A stretch of DNA of 64,000 nt, taken from positions 124,001 to 188,000 of the forward strand of contig NZ_JHUV01000010.1 in NCBI RefSeq assembly GCF_000619805.1. Direction: 5' to 3'. Below are positions 51,113-59,352 of this stretch, piece after piece. This DNA is from Sulfurihydrogenibium subterraneum DSM 15120 (GTDB lineage Bacteria; Aquificota; Aquificia; Aquificales; Hydrogenothermaceae). A model generated the notes under the pieces. It saw only the letters and a list, made by a program, of their open reading frames with translations, was not told the DNA's origin and ran no database searches. The position numbers and the translations under genes are program-made. Position 1 is the first letter of the stretch. Each line of letters starts with the position of its first letter.

Positions 51113-52342
51113 ATGCTTCAATCATTTTATACAGCTGTAAGTGGCTTAAACGGTAACCAAAGATGGATAGACGTAATATCTGATAACATTGCAAACGTTA
51201 ACACTATAGGTTTTAAAACTGAAAGAGTTACATTTGAAGATTTAGTGGCAAAAAGTTTAACAACGTTTGCAAATAACACACCTAAAAACATGGAAATAGG
51301 CGGTGGTTCGTTTATTGCATTAACAACTAAGGATTTTTCACAAGGTTCATTCCAAAACACAACTAATCCGTTGGATTTAGCGTTAGATGGAGAAGGATTT
51401 TTTATGGTAAAAGATAATCAGGGAACTGTATACTATACAAGAGCTGGGCAGTTTAGATTAGATGCTAACGGTGATATTGTAAACGTAGATGGAATGAAGC
51501 TTCAGGGATGGAAGTTAGATACTGCTGGAAACATATCCGCTGCTTTAGACAAAATAAACGTTCCATACTCTGTACTACCATCTATTACCACAAAGATAAA
51601 TCTTGTAGAACCTACAAACTTAGATTCAAGAGTGAATACAATCTCTGGAACAATAAATCCAACTAATCCTGCAACATTTAACTATGCAAACTCTATGACT
51701 ATTTATGATTCATTAGGAAATCCTCATACTTTAACTTTCTATTTCCAAAAAAGTGCCGCTAATACTTGGAATGTGGCAGCTTACGTAGATAACAATACAA
51801 CAACCCCTGTTGGAAGTGGTACATTACAGTTTGATTCAACAGGAAAACTAACTTCAGGTTCTCCTATTAATTTAACTATTAACTTATCAAACGGAGCTAC
51901 TACTCCTCAAACTATTACTGTTGATTTTAGCCAAGTTAAACAGGTTGCTTCTGACTTTATCTTCTATGCAAATCAAGATGGATTTGCAAAAGGAGATTTA
52001 ATTGGTGTGTCTGTATCAGAAGACGGTGTAGTTAGAGGAATGTATTCAAACGGTAAAGTAGAACTAATTGCAAGACTTGCAGTTGCAACTTTCAAAGATA
52101 AAGAGATGCTCGTTAGAAAAGGCAATAACTTATATCTTCCAAACACTCAATCTTTTACACCTATAATCACACCAGGAGGAATATTAAGTAAAGTTAGAAG
52201 TGGATTTTTAGAACTTTCTAACGTTGATATTTCAAGAGAATTTATAAACCTTATAACTGCACAGAGGGCATATCAAGCAAACGCAAGAGTTATCACTACC
52301 GACGATCAAATTCTACAAGAAGCAATGAACATTAAAAGATAA
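51113..52342 (+). CDS. flgE: flagellar hook protein FlgE
   Basis: 409 residues. N-terminal FYTAVSGLNGNQRWIDVISD and NVNTIGFKTERVTFEDLVAK; a central variable domain rich in Thr and Asn; C-terminal VDISREFINLITAQRAYQAN. Length and domain layout fit the hook subunit. GGGAGG precedes the ATG. It follows its cap gene flgD by 13 bp. Confidence 0.95.
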   Translation: MLQSFYTAVSGLNGNQRWIDVISDNIANVNTIGFKTERVTFEDLVAKSLTTFANNTPKNMEIGGGSFIALTTKDFSQGSFQNTTNPLDLALDGEGFFMVKDNQGTVYYTRAGQFRLDANGDIVNVDGMKLQGWKLDTAGNISAALDKINVPYSVLPSITTKINLVEPTNLDSRVNTISGTINPTNPATFNYANSMTIYDSLGNPHTLTFYFQKSAANTWNVAAYVDNNTTTPVGSGTLQFDSTGKLTSGSPINLTINLSNGATTPQTITVDFSQVKQVASDFIFYANQDGFAKGDLIGVSVSEDGVVRGMYSNGKVELIARLAVATFKDKEMLVRKGNNLYLPNTQSFTPIITPGGILSKVRSGFLELSNVDISREFINLITAQRAYQANARVITTDDQILQEAMNIKR

Positions 52343-52355
52343 CAAGAGGTAGTTA

Positions 52356-52865
52356 ATGGCTGAAGAAAAAGAACAACAAGAGCAGCAACAAGAAGAAGGA
52401 AAAGGTGGGAAGAAAAAGTTAATAATTATACTTATACCAGTATTATTACTTATACTTGGAGGCGGTGGTTTTGCCGCTTACAAGTTTTTATTTGCTCCAA
52501 AAGGTGAAGAGAAACCAGCAGAAAAAGTAACAAAAGAAGTTAAAAACGTTGAAGAGCATGGAGTTGAGCTGGAAGTAGGCACTTTTGTCGCAAACTTAGC
52601 TGATAAAGACGCAGACAGATACATAAAAGTAACAATAGTAATGGAAGTACAAGATGAAAAAGTGAAAGAAGAGGCAACCAAAAGAATGCCTCAAATAAAA
52701 GACTCTATAAATACATTATTATTTACTAAAACATCAGAAGAGTTGAAATCTCCCGAAGGTATAGAAAGACTTAAAGAAGAAATAATAAGAAGAATAAATG
52801 CCATATTACCTACGGGTGGTGTTAAAGATGTTTACTTTACTGAGTTTATTATTCAGACGAGTTAG
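52356..52865 (+). CDS. fliL: flagellar basal body protein FliL
   Basis: 169 residues: charged cytoplasmic N-terminus, one membrane helix (about 20-45, LIIILIPVLLLILGGGGFAA), and a periplasmic FliL domain ending in the conserved VKDVYFTEFIIQTS. FliL rings surround and stabilise stator units. It precedes the small fliN-type gene by 3 bp. Confidence 0.93.
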   Translation: MAEEKEQQEQQQEEGKGGKKKLIIILIPVLLLILGGGGFAAYKFLFAPKGEEKPAEKVTKEVKNVEEHGVELEVGTFVANLADKDADRYIKVTIVMEVQDEKVKEEATKRMPQIKDSINTLLFTKTSEELKSPEGIERLKEEIIRRINAILPTGGVKDVYFTEFIIQTS

Positions 52866-52868
52866 GAA

Positions 52869-53120
52869 ATGATAGCTTTAGAAGATATTATTTTTTTTAG
52901 AGATGTAGAAGTACAGGTAAGAGTAGAAGTATCAACTATTAAAAAAACATTTGAATTTTTACTAAATATAAAAGAGGGGGATATAATCCCTCTTGAAAAA
53001 AATATAGAGGATTTTCTTGTATTACATGTGGAAAATGTACCATTTGCTATTGGAGAAATGACAAATATAAACGAAAAATTCGGAATAAGAATAGTAGACC
53101 TTATAAAAGAAGATGTTTGA
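52869..53120 (+). CDS. second FliN-type SpoA protein
   Basis: 83 residues that match a complete SpoA/FliN domain and nothing else: VEVQVRVEVSTIKKTFEFLL, then GDIIPLEKNIEDFLVLHVEN, then the FAIGEMTNINEKFGIRIVDL strand pair. This is the classical operon position of fliN (after fliL and before fliO), while the long FliN lies after fliM at 33009. Both may occupy the C ring or the export platform, as two SpoA proteins do in some systems. A short hairpin-like sequence inside it (52972-52996) is coding. Confidence 0.8.
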   Translation: MIALEDIIFFRDVEVQVRVEVSTIKKTFEFLLNIKEGDIIPLEKNIEDFLVLHVENVPFAIGEMTNINEKFGIRIVDLIKEDV

Positions 53121-53388
53121 ACTTACAATTGTTGTAAAAGTAATTTTTTCACTGATTATAGTTATTCTCACTATGTACGGTTTATTATTTGTTGTAAAAA
53201 AATACTCTCCAATCGCTTCAGGATTTTCTAACGAAAATGATATAAAAGTAAGGGATCTAAAATTTATTGGAAAAGATAAAGGGCTTTTTACAGTAGAATT
53301 TAACAAAAAGGTTATTTTATTTTCTTTCAGTCAGACAAGTGTTGAAAAAATTGACGAAATGGAGTTAGAAAAAAAAGAAAATGAGTAA
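53113..53388 (+). CDS. fliO: flagellar export protein FliO
   Basis: 91 residues: one N-terminal membrane helix (about 5-28) followed by a short cytoplasmic beta domain (VRDLKFIGKDKGLFTVEFNK). FliO is poorly conserved; the call rests on topology and its place directly before fliP (8-bp overlap). FliO acts as an assembly factor for the FliP ring. Confidence 0.82.
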   Translation: MFELTIVVKVIFSLIIVILTMYGLLFVVKKYSPIASGFSNENDIKVRDLKFIGKDKGLFTVEFNKKVILFSFSQTSVEKIDEMELEKKENE

Positions 53389-54100
53389 ATATTTATTTGT
53401 CTTACTTTCTTTATTTATAGTCTTTGATTTTAGTCAAGCCGACTTACTTACAGAAACTCTGCAAAATTTTAACAGATTAGATACCTCTTTAAAAATTCTA
53501 CTTCTTATAACAATACTTAGTATAGCTCCTGCTATACTTATAAGTATGACATCGTTTGTCAGGATAGTTATAGTTTTGTCCTTACTAAGACATGCGTTGG
53601 GTATTCCTACAGCTCCTCCAAATCAAGTTATAGTTGGTCTTGCATTATTTTTAACTTTTTTTATAATGAAACCAGTCTTTGATAAAATAAGTGAGGTAAG
53701 CCTTACACCCTACCTTAAGAAACAGATATCTGACGTTCAAGCTATTGAAAACGCAAAACAACCTTTAAAAGAGTTTATGTTAAAAAACACAAGAAAAGAA
53801 GATTTAAAACTCTTTTTAGACATATCAAAAGAAAAACCTCAAAAACCTGAAGATGTAAGTATGACTACGCTTATTCCTTCATTTATGATAAGTGAAATAA
53901 AAACAGCTTTTGAAATAGTTTTTATTATTTATCTTCCGTTTTTAGTTATAGACTTTGTAGTTGCCAGTATACTTATGTCTATGGGTATGATGATGATACC
54001 TCCAATGTTTATCTCTCTTCCTTTTAAACTTATGCTTTTTGTCCTTGCCGATGGCTGGGAATTACTTACAAAAGCTTTAATACAAAGCTATAAATTTTAG
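53381..54100 (+). CDS. fliP: flagellar export gate protein FliP
   Basis: 239 residues with a cleavable-type signal sequence (YLFVLLSLFIVFDFSQA), then the conserved helices SIAPAILISMTSFVRIVIVL, RHALGIPTAPPNQVIVGLAL and SMGMMMIPPMFISLPFKLML. Five copies form the core of the export pore with FliQ and FliR. Overlaps fliO by 8 bp. Confidence 0.95.
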   Translation: MSKYLFVLLSLFIVFDFSQADLLTETLQNFNRLDTSLKILLLITILSIAPAILISMTSFVRIVIVLSLLRHALGIPTAPPNQVIVGLALFLTFFIMKPVFDKISEVSLTPYLKKQISDVQAIENAKQPLKEFMLKNTRKEDLKLFLDISKEKPQKPEDVSMTTLIPSFMISEIKTAFEIVFIIYLPFLVIDFVVASILMSMGMMMIPPMFISLPFKLMLFVLADGWELLTKALIQSYKF

Positions 54101-54109
54101 GGAAGTAAA

Positions 54110-54379
54110 ATGAATATAGATTTAGCAGTAAACTTGGCTATGGAGATGTTTAAAATAACGTTGCTTGTAAGCACGCCCGTTATTCTTCTTATTTTTATAG
54201 TTGGGCTGGTTATCAGTATATTTCAGGCTGCTACTCAAATAAATGAAATGACTATTACATTTGTTCCTAAAATCGTTGCAGCTATAATAGGATTGATGAT
54301 TTTTGGTTCGTGGATGACTACAAAGTTAGTAGATTATACCCGTCATGTTTTAGAAATGATAGTTCAGATATTAAAGTAG
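54110..54379 (+). CDS. fliQ: flagellar export gate protein FliQ
   Basis: 89 residues with two membrane helices and the family sequence GLVISIFQAATQINEMTITF. Standard length. It is followed immediately by fliR with no gap. Confidence 0.95.
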   Translation: MNIDLAVNLAMEMFKITLLVSTPVILLIFIVGLVISIFQAATQINEMTITFVPKIVAAIIGLMIFGSWMTTKLVDYTRHVLEMIVQILK

Positions 54380-55153
54380 ATGGTTTTAATAACACCTGAC
54401 CAAGCTATAGCAGTAGCTCTTGTATTTTCAAGAATAATAGCTTTTTTTTCTACTTTTCCTTTAATATCCTCTGCTATAATTCCCCATAATGTTAAAGTTT
54501 TATTAGTTGTGTCTTTTGCCTTTTTTACTATGCTGGAGTTTAGCATTCAAGTTAAAGTAAATCAGATAGAGCTTATAACGTTTCTTATTTTAATTGTTAA
54601 AGAGTTTTTTATCGGCTTATCTTTAGGGCTTATCGTTAACATACTGGTTTCTGCATTTTCTTATGCAGGAGAAATAATCGGATTTTTAATGGGTTTAACC
54701 GTTATGAATATATACAATCCTGCCTTTGGTCAAACATCTGTTTTATCTGGATTTTTTGTTTTTTTATTTTATTTCCTATTTTTTGTTTCAGGTGCTTATC
54801 AGATACTTATAGGTTCTTTATTTAAAAGTTTTGAAATTTTACCGATAAGCCAAACTTCCATAAATCAAGGCATATTTCCATATGTAATAGAAAAATCTGG
54901 AGATATTTTTTTACTCTCATTTCAGATGGCTTTTCCTTTTATCCTTGTTTTGCTTATTTTTAACGTTGTTTTAGCGCTTATAAATAGACTTATACCTCAA
55001 ATAAACGTATTTTTTATAGGTCTTCCTGCTCAGATTTGGATAGGCTTTATAATTCTTATGTTTTCAAGTATTTTACTTGTCAAAGTAGGATTAAACTTTG
55101 TTGATAAAATGGTAGAATATTATACAGAAGGATTAAAAATACTCAGCAGGTAA
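54380..55153 (+). CDS. fliR: flagellar export gate protein FliR
   Basis: 257 residues with about six membrane helices. Typical segments are ALVFSRIIAFFSTFPLISSA, VKEFFIGLSLGLIVNILVSA and IPQINVFFIGLPAQIWIGFI. It completes the FliPQR pore and contacts FlhB, encoded 3 bp downstream. Confidence 0.95.
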   Translation: MVLITPDQAIAVALVFSRIIAFFSTFPLISSAIIPHNVKVLLVVSFAFFTMLEFSIQVKVNQIELITFLILIVKEFFIGLSLGLIVNILVSAFSYAGEIIGFLMGLTVMNIYNPAFGQTSVLSGFFVFLFYFLFFVSGAYQILIGSLFKSFEILPISQTSINQGIFPYVIEKSGDIFLLSFQMAFPFILVLLIFNVVLALINRLIPQINVFFIGLPAQIWIGFIILMFSSILLVKVGLNFVDKMVEYYTEGLKILSR

Positions 55154-55156
55154 TCT

Positions 55157-56215
55157 ATGGCAAAAGACCCTCGCAAGACAGAAAAGGCAACGCCTAAACG
55201 AAGGCAAAAAGCGAGAGAAGAAGGTCAAGTCTTAAAAAGTACGGACGTTGCTATTGCTTTATCGTTGTTTGTCGTTTTTTTAGTGATGGTTTTTTATATT
55301 CCATTTATATACAAACATCTTTTAAGCTATTTTAAGTACACATTTTCAAATCCTCTTTATCTAATTCCAGAAGAAAACGGTAATAACTTTATATGGTTTA
55401 CTTTTAAAGTTTCAGCCCTGTTAATACTACCTTTTGTTTTCATACTTTTTATCGTTGGAATTATATCTAACGTAGCACAGTTTGGATTTTTATTTACATT
55501 AAAACCGCTAACTCCAAACCTCAGTAAAATAAATCCAATATCAGGTTTGCAAAGACTTTTTTCACTTTCTACATTGTTTGAGCTTGTAAAAAGCATTTTA
55601 AAACTATCCTTAGCATTGTTTGTATCATACTTTATAGTTAGCTATTTACTTGATGGTTTTTTGGTCTATATGACTGCAACTATAAACTCTCAAGTTTACA
55701 TACTTGCAAAAACAATAATTATACTAATAATGGCATTTGCGTTTTTATCTATACCAATTGCAATAGCTGACTTTTTTTATCGTAGATACGAATATGAAGA
55801 AAATCTAAAGATGACTAAGGACGAAGTAAAGGAAGAAAGAAAATCCTACGAAGGAAACCCGCTTATAAAAAGAGAAATTAGAAAAAGGATGAGACAGTTA
55901 GCTTTAAAAAGAATGATTGCAGAAGTCCCAAAAGCAGATGTTGTTATAACAAACCCTGTTCACTACGCCGTAGCTTTAAAGTATGAAAAAGGAAAGATGA
56001 GAGCTCCACAGGTTGTGGCAAAAGGACAAGATTTAATAGCTCAAAAGATAAAGGAAGTTGCTAAAGAACACAACGTAAAAATCGTAGAAGACCCGCCTTT
56101 GGCTAGAGCTTTATACTCTTCCTGTGAAGTTGGAGATTATATTCCAGAAGATTTTTACGAAGCAGTTGCAAAAATCCTTGCAGTTATTTACAAACAAAAA
56201 GCCAAAATGATATAA
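55157..56215 (+). CDS. flhB: export switch protein FlhB with NPVH site
   Basis: 352 residues: a basic N-terminus (TEKATPKRRQKAREEGQVLK), four membrane helices, and a C-terminal cytoplasmic domain. The autocleavage site, normally NPTH, reads NPVH at residues 266-269 (ITNPVHYAVAL), keeping the essential Asn-Pro. The rest (DPPLARALYSSCEVGDYIPE) is standard. FlhB changes export from rod/hook to filament substrates after interaction with FliK. Confidence 0.95.
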   Translation: MAKDPRKTEKATPKRRQKAREEGQVLKSTDVAIALSLFVVFLVMVFYIPFIYKHLLSYFKYTFSNPLYLIPEENGNNFIWFTFKVSALLILPFVFILFIVGIISNVAQFGFLFTLKPLTPNLSKINPISGLQRLFSLSTLFELVKSILKLSLALFVSYFIVSYLLDGFLVYMTATINSQVYILAKTIIILIMAFAFLSIPIAIADFFYRRYEYEENLKMTKDEVKEERKSYEGNPLIKREIRKRMRQLALKRMIAEVPKADVVITNPVHYAVALKYEKGKMRAPQVVAKGQDLIAQKIKEVAKEHNVKIVEDPPLARALYSSCEVGDYIPEDFYEAVAKILAVIYKQKAKMI

Positions 56216-56242
56216 TTTTAATAATCTGAGTTGGAGGGTAAA

Positions 56243-57619
56243 ATGGTTTTTTTTAGGATTATTTTTGTAATGGCTTTGTTGATTATAAATATTTCAAAAT
56301 CTCAGGTATTGGTAAAACCTGGTGAAATAACATATTTAGAAGTTAAGTATAACGATACTTTAGTGGCAGGAGAACCTAAAACTATAGAGTTTAAAGCAAC
56401 AGACGCTTTTGGAAACCCTTCTAATAACTTAGGATTGGTAGATAAAATAAAGGTAATATCAAACGGTTTAATTCTTGATAAATCTGAAATATATCCAACA
56501 GAGATAAAAAGCGGAATATTTACATTAAAGGTAAACGGTAAAAAAGCAGGGGATTACTCTATCCAATTCCTATTAAATGAAAAACCAATTATTATAAAAG
56601 TACAACCTACAAACGCTCTAACTCCAACTCTAAGATTTAAAGTAATAAACAACAAAGCAGATTTTGTAATCATAACTTCACCTGATACATTTTTACCAGG
56701 ATATCCATATACAGTAAAAGTTTCTTTTTACGATAAAGAAGGAAATCCTGTAATAACAAAATATCATTTAAATCAATCATTTACTATAACTGCTAATGGA
56801 ACATCAAAAGAAGTTAACATCAATGATTTTATAGGGGAAACTTATGAGTATCAAATAATACCTTATCTAACAAAGGAGTTTAGTATAGAGGTTATAGACA
56901 AATATATAGACAAAAAAGTAGCTTCTAAAATCATCCAACCTGAAAAACAAGAGATAAGCAAAATAGATATAGAAATGCCTTTAGAGTTGGAAGTAGGAAA
57001 ACCATTTAAGATAAAATTAAAAGCTTACGATACAAAAGGAAGGTTAATAAAAGTTTACGATAAAATAGGTAAAGATGTAATACTTAAAACATCTGGAACT
57101 GGAGATTTAATACCAAATAAAGTTCCAAAGGAAGCTTTCTCTGATGGAGTTGCTGAAGTAGATGTTATATATACAAAAAGTGAAACTATATCTATATACC
57201 CTGAATTAGAAGGGTCTTCAAAACCAATCCAAACTGAAAAACCACAGAAGGAGATAAAACAAGAAACAAAACAAGAGAAAAAACAAGAAATCAAAGAAAC
57301 TCCAAAGAATAAAGAAAAAACATCAGTAAAATTAAAATTTCCCCCTGAAATTGGTACTATCGGTAGATTGGTAGAATTATCTTCAACAGAAAATGGAACT
57401 TCATTAAAAATAATTTTTTCTAAAAGAGACCTTGATTATGAAGTGAAAAAGTATGAAAAAGATATAACTATTAAGAATAAAATCATAGGTAAAATTGTAT
57501 TCTTTGAAGAACCTGACCACAATGTAAGATTAGATATAATGGTTGATACTAAGAAATATTACATAAAATACCAGCTTTTACCTAAAAACTCTGTAGAGGT
57601 TGAAATTGAGGAAAAGTAA
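56243..57619 (+). CDS. secreted beta-sandwich protein of unknown function, flagellar operon end
   Basis: About 458 residues: signal peptide (VFFRIIFVMALLIINISKSQ), then three Ig-like beta repeats of about 100 residues that each open with a phrase such as AGEPKTIEFKATDAFGNPSN, PGYPYTVKVSFYDKEGNPVI and VGKPFKIKLKAYDTKGRLIK. A Lys/Glu/Gln-rich linker (about 335-370) and a C-terminal beta domain of about 90 residues follow. GGAGGG lies before the ATG at 56243. The family is not one I recognise. Directly after flhB in the same direction, it is likely periplasmic and may be a motor or envelope accessory. Confidence 0.7.
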   Translation: MVFFRIIFVMALLIINISKSQVLVKPGEITYLEVKYNDTLVAGEPKTIEFKATDAFGNPSNNLGLVDKIKVISNGLILDKSEIYPTEIKSGIFTLKVNGKKAGDYSIQFLLNEKPIIIKVQPTNALTPTLRFKVINNKADFVIITSPDTFLPGYPYTVKVSFYDKEGNPVITKYHLNQSFTITANGTSKEVNINDFIGETYEYQIIPYLTKEFSIEVIDKYIDKKVASKIIQPEKQEISKIDIEMPLELEVGKPFKIKLKAYDTKGRLIKVYDKIGKDVILKTSGTGDLIPNKVPKEAFSDGVAEVDVIYTKSETISIYPELEGSSKPIQTEKPQKEIKQETKQEKKQEIKETPKNKEKTSVKLKFPPEIGTIGRLVELSSTENGTSLKIIFSKRDLDYEVKKYEKDITIKNKIIGKIVFFEEPDHNVRLDIMVDTKKYYIKYQLLPKNSVEVEIEEK

Positions 57620-57797
57620 ATTTTTGATAGGTTTTTTAACAATTGCTGTGTTATTTTACACTTCATACGGGAAAGAGAAAAAAGTAAAAAAACAGGAAAT
57701 TGTTGTTCCTGTTGAAAAGAAAATAAATGAAAAAGAATTTTCTAAATTAAACTTTAAGAAGAAACAGAAAAAAGAAGTACAAGTAGAGGTTAAATAA
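57606..57797 (+). CDS. small secreted lysine-rich protein
   Basis: About 63 residues: a signal peptide (RKSKFLIGFLTIAVLFYTSYG) followed by about 40 very basic residues (Lys-rich, with VPVEKKINEKEFSKLNFKKK). TTG at 57606 is favoured by AGAGG six bases before it; TTG at 57600 is the alternative. It overlaps the preceding gene's end. Last gene of the rightward flagellar block; only 2 bases separate it from the converging motE gene. Function unknown; a cationic periplasmic peptide bound to the wall or to a motor protein is possible. Confidence 0.6.
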   Translation: MRKSKFLIGFLTIAVLFYTSYGKEKKVKKQEIVVPVEKKINEKEFSKLNFKKKQKKEVQVEVK

Positions 57798-57799
57798 TT

Positions 57800-58249
57800 T
57801 TAAGGGTTTTGCCTTTTTAAACCTGAAAGTATCTTTACAATTTTGTTAACCATAACAGGATCTGTGTTGTTTAAAATCGCAGCTGCTTTCTTTTCGTTCA
57901 TATTGTAGAGTATATAAGCTGCATCTTCTGCTGACTCCATTTTAGAAAACTTTTCTCCTGCAAGTTCTGGATCCATTTTTTCAAATATCTTGGCTAATTT
58001 TTTATACCTCTCTTCATTAATCTTCTTTCGAGACTCTTCAATCTGTTTTTTAAGATTTTCTAAATCTTCCTTTTCTTTTTTAATTTGGTTTAGTAATGCT
58101 TGATTTTTTTCATACATTTCTTTTATTTCGTTCCTAACTTTTATAAGTTTATCTAACTCTGTTTTTATCTCTTTTTCTTGAGAGTAGCTAACTGTTATAG
58201 TTGCTAAAATTCCTATTGTAAATATCTGAATTTTTGATACTTTCTTCAA
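57800..58249 (-). CDS. MotE-like MgtE_N-domain periplasmic protein
   Basis: 149 residues: signal peptide (KVSKIQIFTIGILATITVSYSQ), a coiled coil (about 25-85) and a C-terminal MgtE_N-type domain (KLAKIFEKMDPELAGEKFSK, MNEKKAAAILNNTDPVMVNK), the COG3334 layout. The Sinorhizobium member MotE is a periplasmic chaperone for the motility protein MotC. Start is TTG at 58249, inside fliJ (62-bp overlap). It ends the leftward motA-motB-fliJ-motE block. Confidence 0.75.
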   Translation of the reverse strand: MKKVSKIQIFTIGILATITVSYSQEKEIKTELDKLIKVRNEIKEMYEKNQALLNQIKKEKEDLENLKKQIEESRKKINEERYKKLAKIFEKMDPELAGEKFSKMESAEDAAYILYNMNEKKAAAILNNTDPVMVNKIVKILSGLKRQNP

Positions 58250-58607
58250 ATTGAGCTTTTACCTCCATTTGTAGTTGTTTCTTATACATGTACTTCTCTA
58301 ACGCTTTTTTATATGCATTTTTTTCTTTTATACTATCAATAATTTTAGTCTCTTCCTCGTATAGGTCTTTTAACTGATTTTGTATCTCTTCTAACTTTTT
58401 TTGTAAAAAGTTTATGTAGTTAATCTTTATTTTTAGGTCAGCTATACTTTCCACTATTGTAGATATTTCTGTATTATGAAGCTGATTAAGTAAATTTTCT
58501 TTATACATGTTTTTTTCAAAGATATTCTTTCTAGTTTCTAAAAGTTTATAAGTATCATTGTTTATTTGATTTTCCAACAGCTTCAAGATTCGGTCTAACT
58601 TCTTCAT
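58188..58607 (-). CDS. fliJ: FliJ-like coiled-coil export chaperone
   Basis: 139 residues, almost entirely two long helices able to form an antiparallel coiled coil, ending in YKKALEKYMYKKQLQMEVKA as FliJ proteins do. Sequence identity to the family is low; the call uses length, helix pattern and position next to motA/motB and the MotE-like gene. It overlaps motB by 53 bp and the MotE-like gene by 62 bp. FliJ stimulates FliI and escorts chaperones to FlhA. Confidence 0.7.
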   Translation of the reverse strand: MKKLDRILKLLENQINNDTYKLLETRKNIFEKNMYKENLLNQLHNTEISTIVESIADLKIKINYINFLQKKLEEIQNQLKDLYEEETKIIDSIKEKNAYKKALEKYMYKKQLQMEVKAQFEESIKNSDIYNRNFSNYNS

Positions 58608-59352
58608 TTATCTCTACCTTTTCTGTTTTTATTTTTTCTTTATACTCATCTTCTTTGTCTGTTCCTGTGATAAGGTTTATCTCTATCCTTCTGTTCATTG
58701 ACCTTCCTATTTCAGAAGTGTTAGGTGCTATTGGTTTTGTGTCTGCATACCCTACTGCTGTAAACATTGAAGGAGGAAGGTTTTTAGACTGTATTAAGAA
58801 TCTTACAACAGAAGCTGCTCTTGCAGCAGATAACTCCCAGTTAGACGGATACATACAGCTCCCAGAAGGAGGGATATTGTCTGTATGTCCTTCAACTTCA
58901 ACAGGTAAGTTGGCTTCTTTTATAACTTCAGCAATAGAAGATAAAAGTTCTTGATACTCTTTTTTTATTTCTACACTACAAGGGTTAAAAAGTATGTAAT
59001 CTAATATTCTTATTCTAACTCCCATAGGTATTACTTCTACTTGAACTTTTCCTTCAAGGTTTAGCTTTTTTATTATCTGTTCTACCTTTTCTTTTATCTT
59101 TTTCTTTGTATCTTCTCTTTTTTGTTTTACACCTACACCTTCTATAATAGATGGTGGTGCAGAAGTTGATATAGGTTTAAAACTAAATGCAGCTGATATT
59201 GCCTCTACAAACGATGCAAGTTTCTTTTTATCTATGGTTGAAATTGCAAAAAGTGCTATAAATAAAGCAAGAAGTAGGCTTAAAAAGTCTGCATAGGGAA
59301 CAGCCCATCTCTCTCCAGCTCCATGTTCTTCGTGTTTCTTTTTTTTAGCCAT
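58555..59352 (-). CDS. motB: stator protein MotB
   Basis: 265 residues: short cytoplasmic N-terminus, one membrane helix with the ion-carrying Asp22 (PYADFLSLLLALFIALFA), a plug/linker (about 45-115) and a C-terminal OmpA-like peptidoglycan-binding domain (VEVEGHTDNIPPSG, SNWELSAARAASVVRF). It anchors the stator to the cell wall. Its ATG overlaps the motA stop (TAATG). Ion type (H+ or Na+) is not decided by sequence alone, although the related Aquifex stator is reported as Na+-dependent. Confidence 0.94.
   Translation of the reverse strand: MAKKKKHEEHGAGERWAVPYADFLSLLLALFIALFAISTIDKKKLASFVEAISAAFSFKPISTSAPPSIIEGVGVKQKREDTKKKIKEKVEQIIKKLNLEGKVQVEVIPMGVRIRILDYILFNPCSVEIKKEYQELLSSIAEVIKEANLPVEVEGHTDNIPPSGSCMYPSNWELSAARAASVVRFLIQSKNLPPSMFTAVGYADTKPIAPNTSEIGRSMNRRIEINLITGTDKEDEYKEKIKTEKVEINEEVRPNLEAVGKSNKQ

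Noticed and set aside
52972-52996. Hairpin AAGAGGG/CCCTCTT considered as a terminator
   Set aside because: It is within the coding sequence of the small FliN-type gene, has no T tract on the plus strand, and the operon continues through it.
57055-57294. Numerous opposite-strand open frames inside flagellar and chemotaxis genes
   Set aside because: They lack ribosome sites and family motifs and mirror the A-rich coding strand, producing Phe/Ser/Leu-rich shadow translations.
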